Source of the DNA: Ananas comosus
Taxonomy: Eukaryota; Streptophyta; Magnoliopsida; Poales; Bromeliaceae
Reading direction: 5' to 3'
DNA length: 64,000 nt
NCBI RefSeq assembly: GCF_001540865.1
Contig: NC_033623.1
Span: forward strand, 13,309,278-13,373,277
The notes under the pieces are model-generated. The model did no database searches and was not told the origin of the DNA. It saw nothing but the letters and a program-made list of their open reading frames with translations. Positions 1 to 11,700 of this stretch are shown here, piece after piece. Every line of letters begins with the position of its first letter. Within the stretch, counting starts at the first letter, position 1. The position numbers and the translations under genes were made by a program.

Positions 1-1
1 G

Positions 2-400
2 GCCCTCTTCGAGAACGCCGTCCTCATGGACCGGTGCGGCGAGGGCGTCGCGGCGCTCGAGCGCCTGGAGCGCGCGCTCGATCTCGCGCGCGCCGAGCAC
101 AAGGAGAGGGCCGCGCGCGACGTGCGGCTGATCATCGCGCAGATGCAGTTCCTGCAGAAGAAGGTGGACGAGGCCCTGACGAGCTACGAGGAGCTCGCGC
201 GAGAGGACCCCAAGGACTACCGGCCCTACTTCTGCCAGGGGGTCATATACAGCTTGTTGGATCGGAACACGGAGGCGAGAGACAAGTTCTCCAAGTACCA
301 CGAGCTCTCCCCCAGGAACTTGGACGTCGATGCCTACCTACAATTACAAACGCCGCTCTCCAGGATCAAGCTCTTCGGGACCGACGATTCAAACGCATAA
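2..400 (+). CDS. TPR protein, chloroplast lumen-common / SLOW GREEN 1-like family, 3' end
   Basis: The last 132 codons of a gene that starts left of the window are open from base 2 to a TAA at 398-400. The protein is helical and shows tetratricopeptide-type pairs: an Ala/Glu/Arg-rich pair (LERLERALDLA), then a repeat with DEALTSYEELAREDPKDYRPYFCQG, and a helix with ARDKFSKYHELSP. It ends in a short tail containing PLSRIKLFG. This layout and tail recall plant chloroplast TPR proteins of the SLOW GREEN 1/lumen-common group, which act in thylakoid or chloroplast development; this assignment is from memory of the family. The coding DNA is very GC-rich with strong third-position GC, typical of monocot genes. 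No intron is seen in this part. Transit peptide and N-terminus lie outside the window. TPR identity is fairly sure; the subfamily is tentative. Confidence 0.7.
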   Translation, partial: ALFENAVLMDRCGEGVAALERLERALDLARAEHKERAARDVRLIIAQMQFLQKKVDEALTSYEELAREDPKDYRPYFCQGVIYSLLDRNTEARDKFSKYHELSPRNLDVDAYLQLQTPLSRIKLFGTDDSNA

Positions 401-1080
401 TCTCGCGGCGGCGGCGGCGGCGGCGGCGGAATGGAATAAACGGCGAGAGGTTGGTTTGCCTCTCAAACTGATGCCTTTTTTTCTGTTTTTTCTCCGGCGA
501 AATTTTGGTAGTGTGAGTATACTCCAGTGGATAATACTCTGGAAAGGCCTAAACAGCAAGTTTTCTAGTATCAGTATCGTTTCTTGGTTCTTGCACTGAG
601 AAGGAAGTTTCTTCCATTGCGTCGAATTCAACTTTTGACGCTAACTTCTCTTGCATTTCACAAGAGCTAGCTGTAGTGATAGGTGTTTTCCATGCATTTA
701 TCCTCTTCGGGTGATCAAGAAGTTTGAAGCGGCTTTTGATACCACAAGAGCTGTCGCCCGCCTCCCAGACATTGCTCGCTCGATTCGAAAGCATAACGAC
801 AGGTCACGTTGTTTAAGAAATTCTCTCTTTTTTTTTAACACAATATGTTTGACATAACTACAATATCACAGACAAATATTAATATCCGGAAAGTTTTATA
901 ATAATGTCCTGATCATTGAATTAGAGAGTGTGTTTTCATTGTCTAAACTTTGTGGGGTTCGATGCCGTCCCGGAGATTGACTCATACTTTCAGAAACAAA
1001 GGAATACCAGCTGTTTACCATTTTAAGAATAAGATAATAAAATTTACCTTGCTAATCCCCCTGCATCTCAAGTTAGCAAA
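401..1080. other. 3' flank of the TPR gene
   Basis: A GCG trinucleotide run (404-428) follows the stop codon and probably lies in the 3' UTR. The rest is AT-rich with no convincing coding exon; short open frames here lack plant-like codon use. Confidence 0.5.
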
Positions 1081-1086
1081 AGATAT

Positions 1087-1307
1087 ATGGGTCCAGCTAT
1101 GGTGCTTGCACCAAGCACTTGGTGCTTGTAAGTTTTTTACCGTTAGATCTACTCCTCGGATCATTTTCAACTATTAGATTATACTATTCAACCAACCACT
1201 CGCTCAATCCTAGGGGACCCACATCATTCTAATCGCATATTTCTTAATCCAATGGCTAAATATCTACAAGCACCAATAACCTGGTACTTCTAAAAGCATA
1301 GGAGCTC

Positions 1308-1308
<1 letters not shown>
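1087..1308. mobile_element. MITE-like element of the GGTGCTTG/GATAGCA family
   Basis: A segment of about 220 bp has ends in inverted orientation: a GGTGCTTGCACCAAGCACTT region at the left and AAGCACCAATAACCTGGTACTT at the right. The interior (CTCAATCCTAGGGGACCCAC and ATCATTCTAATCGC) resembles the elements at 31545-31760, 31775-32045 and 33115-33380. No target duplication could be fixed because a TA repeat abuts the right side. Confidence 0.45.

Positions 1309-1310
<2 letters not shown>

Positions 1311-1397
<87 letters not shown>
1311..1397. repeat. (TA)n followed by (GA)n microsatellite
   Basis: About 38 bp of TA repeat passes directly into about 49 bp of GA repeat. It forms the left border of the inverted-repeat element; a TA run also forms the right border (2401-2458). 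Confidence 0.9.
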
Positions 1398-1400
<3 letters not shown>

Positions 1401-2397
1401 GGCTACTATATTCTTATGAGTATTGGGCCCTTCGTACGCATAAGTTATTTTCGATGATAGGGTTTCCGAATCGACGATCCACTCCGTTAAATATGATCTA
1501 AAGTATTTGAAACTTCTAAAAAATAAATTTTGTAATTCTTGAAAATCATAATAAAGTCCATCAAACGGGCATAAAATGAACGGTCAAAATCGAACGACAT
1601 CCTAAAAATAGATGATCGGATCCTTCAATTTAAGATCGGAGTTATTGATATTTTTCTAGGTAGTGAATAGAATTTTCTATCAAAAATTCAATCTATTCCA
1701 ATTCTTTTACACCGTTAAACTAGCAAGTATTCCACACCGACCGTTAAAAATTGTCAATTTTGTGAGTTTTTTATTGTAAAGTAAATGATATCGAAAAATT
1801 CTAAAATTTGATTTCTAGAAGTTTTAAATGCTCTAGATAACGTTTAACGGTATATATCGTCGATTCGGAAGTTCTATTATCGAAAATAACTTATAAGTAC
1901 AAGGGCGATCATACTCATAAGTTATTTTTGATGATAGAGCTTCCGAATCGACGATACACACTGTTAAACGTTATCTAGAGCATTCAAAATGTCTAGAAAT
2001 CAAATTTTATGATTTTTCAACATCATTTACCATACGATCAAAAGGTCACAAAATTGACAATTTTTAACGGCCGGTATGAGATACTTGCTAGTTTAATGGT
2101 GTAAAAGAATCGAAATTGATTGAATTTTTGATAAAAATTTCATTTACTACATAGATAAAGATCAATAACTCCGATCTTAAATTGAAGGATTCGATCATCT
2201 ATTTTTAGGACATCGTTCGATTTTCACCGTTCATTTTATATCTGCTTGATGAACTTTATTATGATTTCGAAAAATTACAAAATTTTTAAAAAATTTTAGA
2301 TACTCTAAATTATATTTAATGGAGTGGATCGTCGATTCGAAATCTCAATCATTGAAAACAAAGTGCTCTATACTCATAAAAATATAATAGCCCTAGC

Positions 2398-2399
<2 letters not shown>
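1398..2399. mobile_element. Long inverted-repeat (foldback) element, about 1 kb
   Basis: The left arm begins with GGGCTACTATATTCTTATGA and the right arm ends with its approximate reverse complement, TATAATAGCCC. The arms (about 1398-1905 and 1913-2399) are diverged inverted copies of one another. Shared blocks include the complementary GAATCGACGATCCACTCCGT and GAGTGGATCGTCGATTC, and CATCCTAAAAATAGATGATC with its inverse. A second pair of ends (ACTCATAAGTTATTTT) meets at the centre near 1910, so the element is a head-to-head dimer of a unit of about 500 bp. There is no coding capacity. Relatives are at 32054-33110, 36470-36925, 33436-33570 and 43395-43640. Confidence 0.75.

Positions 2400-2400
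<1 letters not shown>

Positions 2401-2458
<58 letters not shown>
2401..2458. repeat. (TA)n microsatellite
   Basis: A pure TA run adjoins the right end of the foldback element. Between 2459 and 2742 nothing else is recognised except the probable 3' UTR of the minus-strand helicase gene. Confidence 0.9.
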
Positions 2459-2460
<2 letters not shown>

Positions 2461-2742
2461 CTAGCCATTGTCCTTTTAGAAGGACAAAGGCCTTCATTCT
2501 CCCAAGTCCTTTTAGACAAAAAGAATTTCGAATTGATGATTGAAACAGTTAAAGCAGCTATATATTTGCAATGTTTTTTTCTTTTCTGGTTACCACAAAA
2601 GCAGCTATATATTTACATTTCAAGCCAAAAAAAAAAGAAGCATACAGCAGTATAAGAAACTATAATTACAGAAAACTTGTTATGGAGCAATATTCAAACC
2701 AAGAACCAGCAATTCTTTTTGTTCTCTAGTCGCAAAAGACGA

Positions 2743-5700
2743 CTAATGTTTCTTCCCTTTGTTCTTTCCCTTCCCTTTGGCCTTCTTCCTCCCTTTTTTG
2801 CTCTCCCTTTCAGTGTGCTGCTCTTTTCTTTGTTCAGTAGTAGAACAAACAGTAACCGCCTCAACTTCAGCTTCCTTGTCATCTGGAGCTGACTCGCCTT
2901 CCGGGGTATTATCACGGCTGTGTACACTGCTCTCGAAAGCCTCCTTGCTGATGCCTTTTTTCGCGGACAGGGAATTCATTACCTGCTGCAATTTGCATCG
3001 CCAATCCTGCCACCTCGCATTCAAGTCTTCACCTTCATTTCTAGTAAAGATAAAATTATAATAGATGTGTTTAGTCGGAAGTTTATTCAAGTATTATTTT
3101 GTATGTAATCTACAGCGTTTGAATTCTCTTAGGTGAATTAGAATTCTACTATCAGGCACCACCACAAATTCGCTCCCATGGTTGTGAACCCAAATGCACA
3201 CAAAAGAAACAGATAAAATATTTGTCTGATTCATAAACAAGCCATCTGACTCACAAACGAACCAGGGAATAGAGTGAGAGGATCAGAGCAGCAGGATAAC
3301 TAACTGGATACTGCAGAAAAAAAAAGGGGGTGCACGCTCAAAATAGCCCTGCATACTACATTAACAAATTGGTAAAGGATATTTTCTACTTCTGTTGCTT
3401 ATGTTACTGGAAAAATGAACGTGGTGGAAGCAATTACCTCCCAGTGAGCTGTCTGAATTCATCACAGACACTCATCATTTCCTGAACCAAGTGCTCGCCA
3501 AAGTCTTCTTGAGTTCTTTCTTCCTTTAACTGGGATATTACAGTCTCTAGAAATTTGACAGTATCCACTGCACTCTGCTTGAACCAAAGCTTAATAACAT
3601 CAGAAAACATGTAAAACTGAAGAATTTTTGTCCAATGATTATAACATCTAACAAACATAAGACAACAAGCTAATCAAAACCTGATGCAGCAGGTATAAAC
3701 TCGGAAAACTTTTGAACTATTTACCTCCTCAACATTTCCACGTTGATGTCCTTCAGACTTCTCTAGACTAGTTTGTTGATTTCCAGATTTATTTCTCTCA
3801 ATCCCAGTACTTGGCGAACAGCTGGAGCTGGAGCTCATGTTTGATGAATCTTGTGAAGACTCTTTATCCTTAACATTTCCCAAAATCTTCAGGAATAGCA
3901 TTGCACAAACACGGTCGGGATCCCTGATTTGCTCAGGGCTGATGAAAACAGCATTCAACTTTGACAGTGTTGAACTCCTTCCAGTAGAACTTATTACCAC
4001 TAAAGGATTTCCAATTGTTTCAAGTGCATCAGCAAATGCACTTAAAAACCGAGAATAATTTTGCGTCCTGGAATATATAACATGCCGAAGCTTNGTGCAA
4101 AAGTTTTGGCTCTGTTAAGTAGTTCCTCCTTTCCAGTGAACTTTTTTAGAGGCCACCCATCACTTCCAGAAATCCATAGTGAGTTTATAACGACGTGAAA
4201 AAGAATTAGTCGTACAGCCTTCTCAAAAAGACCAGCTTTCTCGAGCATCTCTGCCTCTTGTAGGATATCTCCTTTCCTTCTGCAAATCTTTGCAGCTTCT
4301 AAGAAGTTCCCCATTTCAATCTCCACTTTAAGCAACTCTTCAAGAAGATTTTTAGAAGTCAAAAAAGACCGAATTCGATCCATAGATTGGAAAGCCTTAA
4401 CGGAAACCATCATACGTTCTTTTTCTCCACGCTCGTAGTAGTGGATAGCACAGTTCTCCAAATACGTGAATCGAACTTCATCGAAGTCTTTGTAATTCTG
4501 TTTATCGACAAATGATTCCTCCTTCCATCTTTCTAAATACTGTAATCCAGAGTCAAATAGTTGTCCTTTGGAGCAAATCGAGATACACTTCAAGAAGCAC
4601 TTTGCTTGAGAGTACAGATCAGCGGCAAGGGACCAGCATTCTGCTTTAGCAAAGCAATCCCCAGCATCTTCAAGCCTAGATTTGCCACACTTCTCCATAT
4701 AAATGGTACCTGAGTTGAAGTGAAGAGTATGGATATTAGACGTGTTAAGTAACAAGTAGTATTTTCGACCATTTATTTGAGTTAACAAAAATGTCAAAAA
4801 TAGATCATTTCAGTAGTCCATTATGGCACATTTCCTATTGGGTGCATGAACTACATAGTGCAGGTCTGTATGTTTCCTATTGGGTGCATGAACTACATAG
4901 CTTCCACGGTAGAGGATTGCCTCCACAAGCTTTTAACTATTGTCTGTGTATAATACAATTTCTCAAAAAGCAGAAACAGTGTAGTATAGAGGGTAGTGAA
5001 TTTGTTCATTCCAAGATATGGAGACCAACTACCTATTGAATATTAATGCCCTGAAAAGCTTACATAGTACATATGTTAAAAAATAAGGTAAAACTGTATG
5101 AAACTTAAACTATAGATCATTTGGATCTAGCTACCCAACCTGTCAAAAATTTGATTTTACTATCCAACCTTTCAATTTATTTGATTTAAGTTAATCAACG
5201 ACACTTTAACTTCAAAATTTAAATGCATTGTTTATCTTTACATGTTTAGCTAGTATAATCATACAATTCTCACAAATATAAGTTTATTAAAGTAATTAAT
5301 TAATTTAAATTTTTGAGTCAAAGTGCCGTTGACTTACTCAAATCAAACAAATTGAAAGGATGGTAAAATTAAAATTTTGAAAGATTGGATAGCTAACTCC
5401 AAATGATAAGTTCCAAACATTTTTACCAAAAAATAATGAGGCAATGTATTACCTGCTTTCATGTAATCCTTCAATTTGATATAACATGTAGCAGCTTTCT
5501 CCGGTTTGCCGATGATTTCATAGAGTTCAGCAGCTTTAAGTAGTGCAGCCTCACCCATTTCTTGATTCGTAGAAATAACCTGCTCAGCCGTTAGTACGAG
5601 GCCTGCCGCCCGCGCCCACTTTTCTCTGAATTCATCACCAGCCTTTTCAAAGCACATAGTGGCCATCTCAAAATGCCCCTCATGGAATAACTGTAGAAGA

Positions 5701-8700
5701 AACAAAATCACAATTCCAACATCAAATTCCTCCATATACCATGGAACTTGACGCAAAAAGAAGGGTGGTGGGGGAAAGAAATGGAGCGGCTTTAAATGTA
5801 ATCACAATAATACAGACCTTGATACCACGTAACTTCCAATCCTCAGCACTGCTTGCCGTTTGCATTGCCTGAACAAGAGCTGAATCCAAGTGCCTTACTT
5901 GGACCAGACATAACTTTTTCCAGTAATCAAAAATGGGTTTACAGTTTTCATCACTATTCTCACAAATCCAAAGTCTTTGTCGTGTCCGGGTAATAGCGAC
6001 ATATAGTTGCTTCAGCTCTGAGCAAAGAAGATTGTGCTTTGCTTCATCAAATGAAGGAAATGACCTTGTCCTACAGGGTTCAAGTATATTGCGGGTATTC
6101 ATATACTCATATACAACTCTCCACTTATTTTTCAATGGGGATGCACCAAAAAAATTATAAAGCAGAACATCCTGCATCACAAAATTTTTTTTTTAAAAAA
6201 AAGAGGAAAAGTTAAAGATTGGTGAAAAGACTAGCCACCTGTTACATAGGGTTATACTAGTGAAGGACTCGCGCATTGCGGCGAGACAATTTCGTATAAA
6301 TAAACAAATAAAGTAAAAAAAGAGTCAAGATATTATATATAAAAAAAAGCAACCAAAGAATAAGCAACTATTACTGCAAAAAAAATATAAGAATAAATTA
6401 TAGAAGGACTAAAAAAAAATAAGGGCAAAAAAATCATACGAATTTGTTATCTTGACTATTAAAAATCATGCGATAAAATTTTACACTTGATATAAGTAAA
6501 AACAAAAAAGAAAAGATGTTAAGAAAAATAAATAAAAAAAGAAAGTAAGAGAGTGAGAGAGAGAGTGTGAGAGTGTTGAGAGAAAAAAAAAAAAAAAAGT
6601 AAGAGAGTGAGAGATAACATAAACTTATCCATACTCATCCATACTGATCCATACTGTAACTTTTTTTTTTTTGGGCATAAACTTATCCATACTGATCTTT
6701 ACCTGCCAAGGTCCTTTCCTATGCCCTCGGCTGTATACAGTTGATTTTATTAGAGAAATATAAGAGATATGTTTGAAGTTACCTGAAATTCAAGGCCTTT
6801 GCACTCAACTATGGTTAAAACAAGAGCTTGTTCACCAACAAATTCCAAAATTTGCCTTTTGGCGCAATCATCACGCACGAGGATGACTTGTTCAGCTCCA
6901 AATCCACTCGAACTACCTGTTGTGTTTCTGCTCTCTCCAAAGATTGTTACGATAGCATTCTCATCATTACTCGATTCAAGCAGAACAGGAGCTTCTCCAT
7001 ATATCAAGCTAGTCTCTGGAGACAGTTTGTCAACACATACAGGGAAAAAATAGTACAGAAGGTCCATGATACTCTGTGCCAGTTTCAGAACACCAAAATG
7101 CGTACGAAAATTCTGATTTAATTGGAACATATCAGCCATCGTGAATTCCTTTTTCTTGCTGTCCTGATTAAGAATTTCCGATCTCGAAAGGAATTCTGTA
7201 TAGAAAAGAGAGCGAATATCTTCAAACCTGAAGTCGATTCCCCTCGCAATCGTTTGAGCTGTGTCTCCAGCAAAAGTGAACCCTTCCTCAAAATTCATGC
7301 AAACATATCGGAGAAGGGCTAACTGTCTCATCGTAAGGTCCTGAACCTCATCAATGTAGACAAAATCTAATTTATCACCTGTAAAACCAGCACAGCTAAG
7401 TTGTTTGTGAAGGTGATTGACAACATCAGACAGATCGAACTCTCCAGCCATTCGTTTCTTGTTCTCGTAATCGATGAAAATGTCATATATTATCTCTCTG
7501 GTTTTGCTTCCCAATGTTGAGAACCGTTTATTAGATAGCATGATATACTCTTCTCTTTCAAGTTTAGCTTCTTGAAACTTGCCAGCTTCACTGCCACCCT
7601 TTATGTGAGAAATTATCTGAGTAAAAACAGTCGATGGGTCGAGTTTTTTAGTCATATCTGCGTCAAAATGGGGCCAGTAGGACCCTGCAAATTTTTCATA
7701 GTCGACTTCCTTACTTTGTATAAAAGTTTGCAATGCAAGGGACTTTGATACTCCTCTTTCTGATGAGGAAACTCCCCATTCACTACAATATTTATCAAAG
7801 AATGAAATCCTCATGGTTCCATCAAGCATCTTCAAGAATTTCCGGAATGTTATAACCAGAGGATAGTGTTTTTGTGGTAGTTCTGAAAAACTGTCGGGAA
7901 TATCAAGAAAATCATCAAGGCTATCACTGATATCATCCAAACCAAGAGAATTCATAGTACTAGATGTGTCACCACCAGTAGCAAAGCTGAAATCAGTAAC
8001 ATAAAAATGAAAATGTAAATAATTTTGCAGACCAAATTAAAGAAAAAGCACTTCCCACTTAAAATTAGATATCGTAACCATTATTCTCATCATCATACAG
8101 TCCTTTTCCAATTCATATCAGGCTGGCTAGAGCCAAACTCGAAAATGAGAATGCTATTAAAGAATTTTAAGATTTTCTAGAATCAACCGAGGACCTGATA
8201 TTCTCAATAGCCATTTAAATATTAGTTTCAATAGATTCACGTACCAAAGTGCCTACATGTATCTACATGAGAATTACAATGCGACATATATTTACTGCCC
8301 ATGTATAATGTTGAATTAAGAGTAATTCATCTAGCCAAAGAAATCATGTGTAAGATAACATAGATCCAATGGATATGAGAAGCTCAAAGCAAAGTTAATG
8401 CAAATAGCATACCTTCTAAGTCGGCATATGTGGCTCCTTATAGCTGAACAAAGTTTTGAGCTAACAGTAATAAAAATCTGCCTTACGAAATTTCCTTCGC
8501 TAGACCCCACATCCTCATTTTGTTCAACATCATCAACTGCGGCCTCAGAAAGAACAGCTTTCCCAGACTTGAGTCCTCCTGATGCAATAAAGTGCCGCTG
8601 CTCCTTTTGAACTAACTTCGTGGTTAATATAGTCGTTTTCCCAGTCCCAGACCTCCCCAGTATGAAAGAACTTTGGGGAAAACGAATTATCTCCTCTTCT

Positions 8701-11700
8701 TGATCAGTCAACTCAAAAGGTACATTTAGTTCAGACCCATCCCTTGCTGTGAGCAAGTGTTTTGCCACCCCTGACGATAAAGCGTAAAACTTCATCAGTA
8801 GCAGGCTCTCACTAACTTTAGAATTTTCCATAACATTTAATGTTTCCATATTGCTATCGTCTTCTTCTGTCAGTTCAGAACCACATTTACTGATCCTTTT
8901 ATAGCGGATAATATCACGGCCAACATCCCAACTCATAGGAACTTCAACCGTCCTGTCAGACACAACAATATGTCTCTCGTCAAGGCAATAGTTTAATCTG
9001 AGACTGAAGGTTGTCAATTTCAAGTAGGAAACCTAAAGTACAGTAAAAGCCCTACAAATGTTGTGATTTTCTCATTGCTCCCTGAAATTCTAAAGCCTAC
9101 ATTTCACCCGTTGACCTATGAGCAAAGTGATAAACGACAGCTAATAGAACACCGACAAAGGAAACAATGCAATGAAATCTTGTACTTTAAAAGGGTGAAT
9201 TATGATATTCAACATTACACAAAAGCAAAGCAAAAATTGAGGCATTTCCAGGGTAACTTCTTGCAAATAGACATCAGCTGAAGTTCATCATTTTTGTAGA
9301 AACTATCAGCTTCTAATTAGAAAACAAAGCTAATTTATGGCCAGTAAAGCAGAATCACAATTTTAGGTAAGCAAATTGGAAGGTAAAACAATGGAAGAAT
9401 ACAAAAGAAAAAAACGAATGTAACAAGGTATTCAAAAGAAAAATCAAATTGTAGTAACTATTTTTCATATAATATGAAAGTTTATGATTCCGAGCAAGTA
9501 AAAAAGGGTTGATGTAAAAGAGGGGAACAGGGATGAATAAGGTACAAGCATCAAAAGATAAAAAGTTCATCAAAAGAATCATCAAACCTACCGTTCCAAA
9601 CGTATGGCTTTGCAGTGATCCATATAAATATCTGTATACAATGAAAATATATGGTCGAGACGTTTAATAAGTTTCTCAATTTGTGCCAAAGGTAGGATGT
9701 CCCACACCCTTATAATTTGGATATATCTCTCATGCTTTTCTATGTCAATACTCCATACAAGATAAAGATCGCTGATCTTATATATTCTAGCGAGCTGAAA
9801 AGAATCTGCCAAATGACGATTTTCTCTTTTTGACCGCCAACCACTAGCAAGTCTCAAAAGTAAATGAAGCACTTCCCTTTGGAGCGTTTTCGATTTCAGC
9901 TTTCCAAAAGACTTTCTAAACTCATCACTGAAAAGTACCTGCTTAAGCCATGTAGACAGTTGATCACAACCACAAAACTGAAAAAGAATAATAATATAAA
10001 ATTCAATTCTATATAGTAATTTTCACTACCTTCCAACTAGCATTGTTAAGAAGTACTGAATCCGAATTGAGCAAATCATCGAGTTGATCGAGTTCATGCT
10101 TTATATGTAAAATTACTTTAGCCAATCTGGGATCATCATTAGCATTGGATATGCATTTCCGATTTTGAGCATCAAGAACTAGTTCCGCCCATATTGTTCC
10201 ACTTCTCAATAACGTACTAGCATTTCCCAAAATCCAAAGACAATGCCTGCATAAGACATAATTATATTATGGACGAAACAGTAACATAAAGTAAAGGCCT
10301 TTGAAATACAGTAAAGGGCCTTTTCGGCTTTTTCGTGTGCAAAGTAGCTTATGTATTGCATCTATAAAGAAGCAAAATATTTAGAGTCCGAAATGGCACA
10401 CCGGTATTGCCATTAGAAGAATACCTAGCTCTTGTCAGAGCAACATTTGTCCTTTGATTATCTTCTAGAAACCCAATAGTTCCTTTGTTGTTGGACCTCA
10501 CAGTTGAAAGTATAATCACATCATCCTCTTCACCTTGAAATCCATCAATGGACTTCACTCTTACGTCAAACCCACTGTAAGAATTATACTTGTCTCCAAG
10601 CTTGTCCTTAATTGCATTTACTTGGGAACTGTACGGAGACACCACACCAATGCTGAGCTTTTGCTGTGTAGTCTGCCATGCTGTACAGGCAACAGAAGGT
10701 AACATGGTGATTAGCATATGTGTCACTTCTAAAATTCTCCAATCATGTATATACAGGCATCATCAGATTATGAGTACGGTACTGCTTTAGGAGTATAATA
10801 GAAACAACTGAAAAATCACGATGCACCGATGCCCTAATAAAAAATCGCATAAAAACCCAAAGAGAAAGTCAAACCAGATGCAGGAAATCTTGAATGCTTG
10901 TGTTGAAATTTTGGTATGTCATAGTCGTATAAAAAAAAAGACAAAAAAGAAAAGAGAGAGAGGAAAAATTCATGCAAGTTAGATTATAAGGCGCTTGAAT
11001 TTAACATACATTTGAAGAGAACTCCGACCAAATGCAAAGCAGCAGCAACTTCAACCATGTTTTTCCGGCTGTTTCTGACACCATCCAACTCTTCTCTGCC
11101 ATCAGCAATGTTAATAAAAGCATAGGGACCAAACTCAAAATCCTGATAATTCTTGTTATAGTTACCGTCTTTAACATTCGGACCATCTAAAATCTTCTTC
11201 TCATAGAACCTAGCGTTTGGAAAGAAGCTGATTGCAGGATGCATCCGGTATTGGATGTTAAGAAGATTCTTATCATAACCCAGTGAGACCAATCTTTCAA
11301 AAAGGCTCTTTCCGAAACCAGCCTTTGTACAAACCTAAAAGAAGAGAATTAGAAACTAATTAGTCAATGTGGTGCACATGAATATCAATAAATGTTTTTG
11401 AACAATGGCATAAGAATAAAAGAATCTGCCACTTACAAATTTTGTTTTACATATAGTTCTTAACTACTTCAGACCGAGTAGGGTAACATGTGTTTCATAT
11501 GTTCTTTTTTCAGTGACAATAACATTAGATTTGGAGTTTAGTCCATTGCCAGATCCCCATAAGTAATCATTATTATTTTTAAAGATAGTAATATCCCACC
11601 TGTGAGGTGTTTTACATTTACTTGAAAGTTGGACTTGTTAGATAGCTATTCATATCTCCCAACAACCAACAAATAAATGATTCTCAAATAAAGAGAAGAA

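Noticed and set aside
34..471. Alternative Arg-rich frame over the first gene
   Set aside because: A shifted frame of a GC-rich coding region; the frame ending at 400 shows TPR structure.
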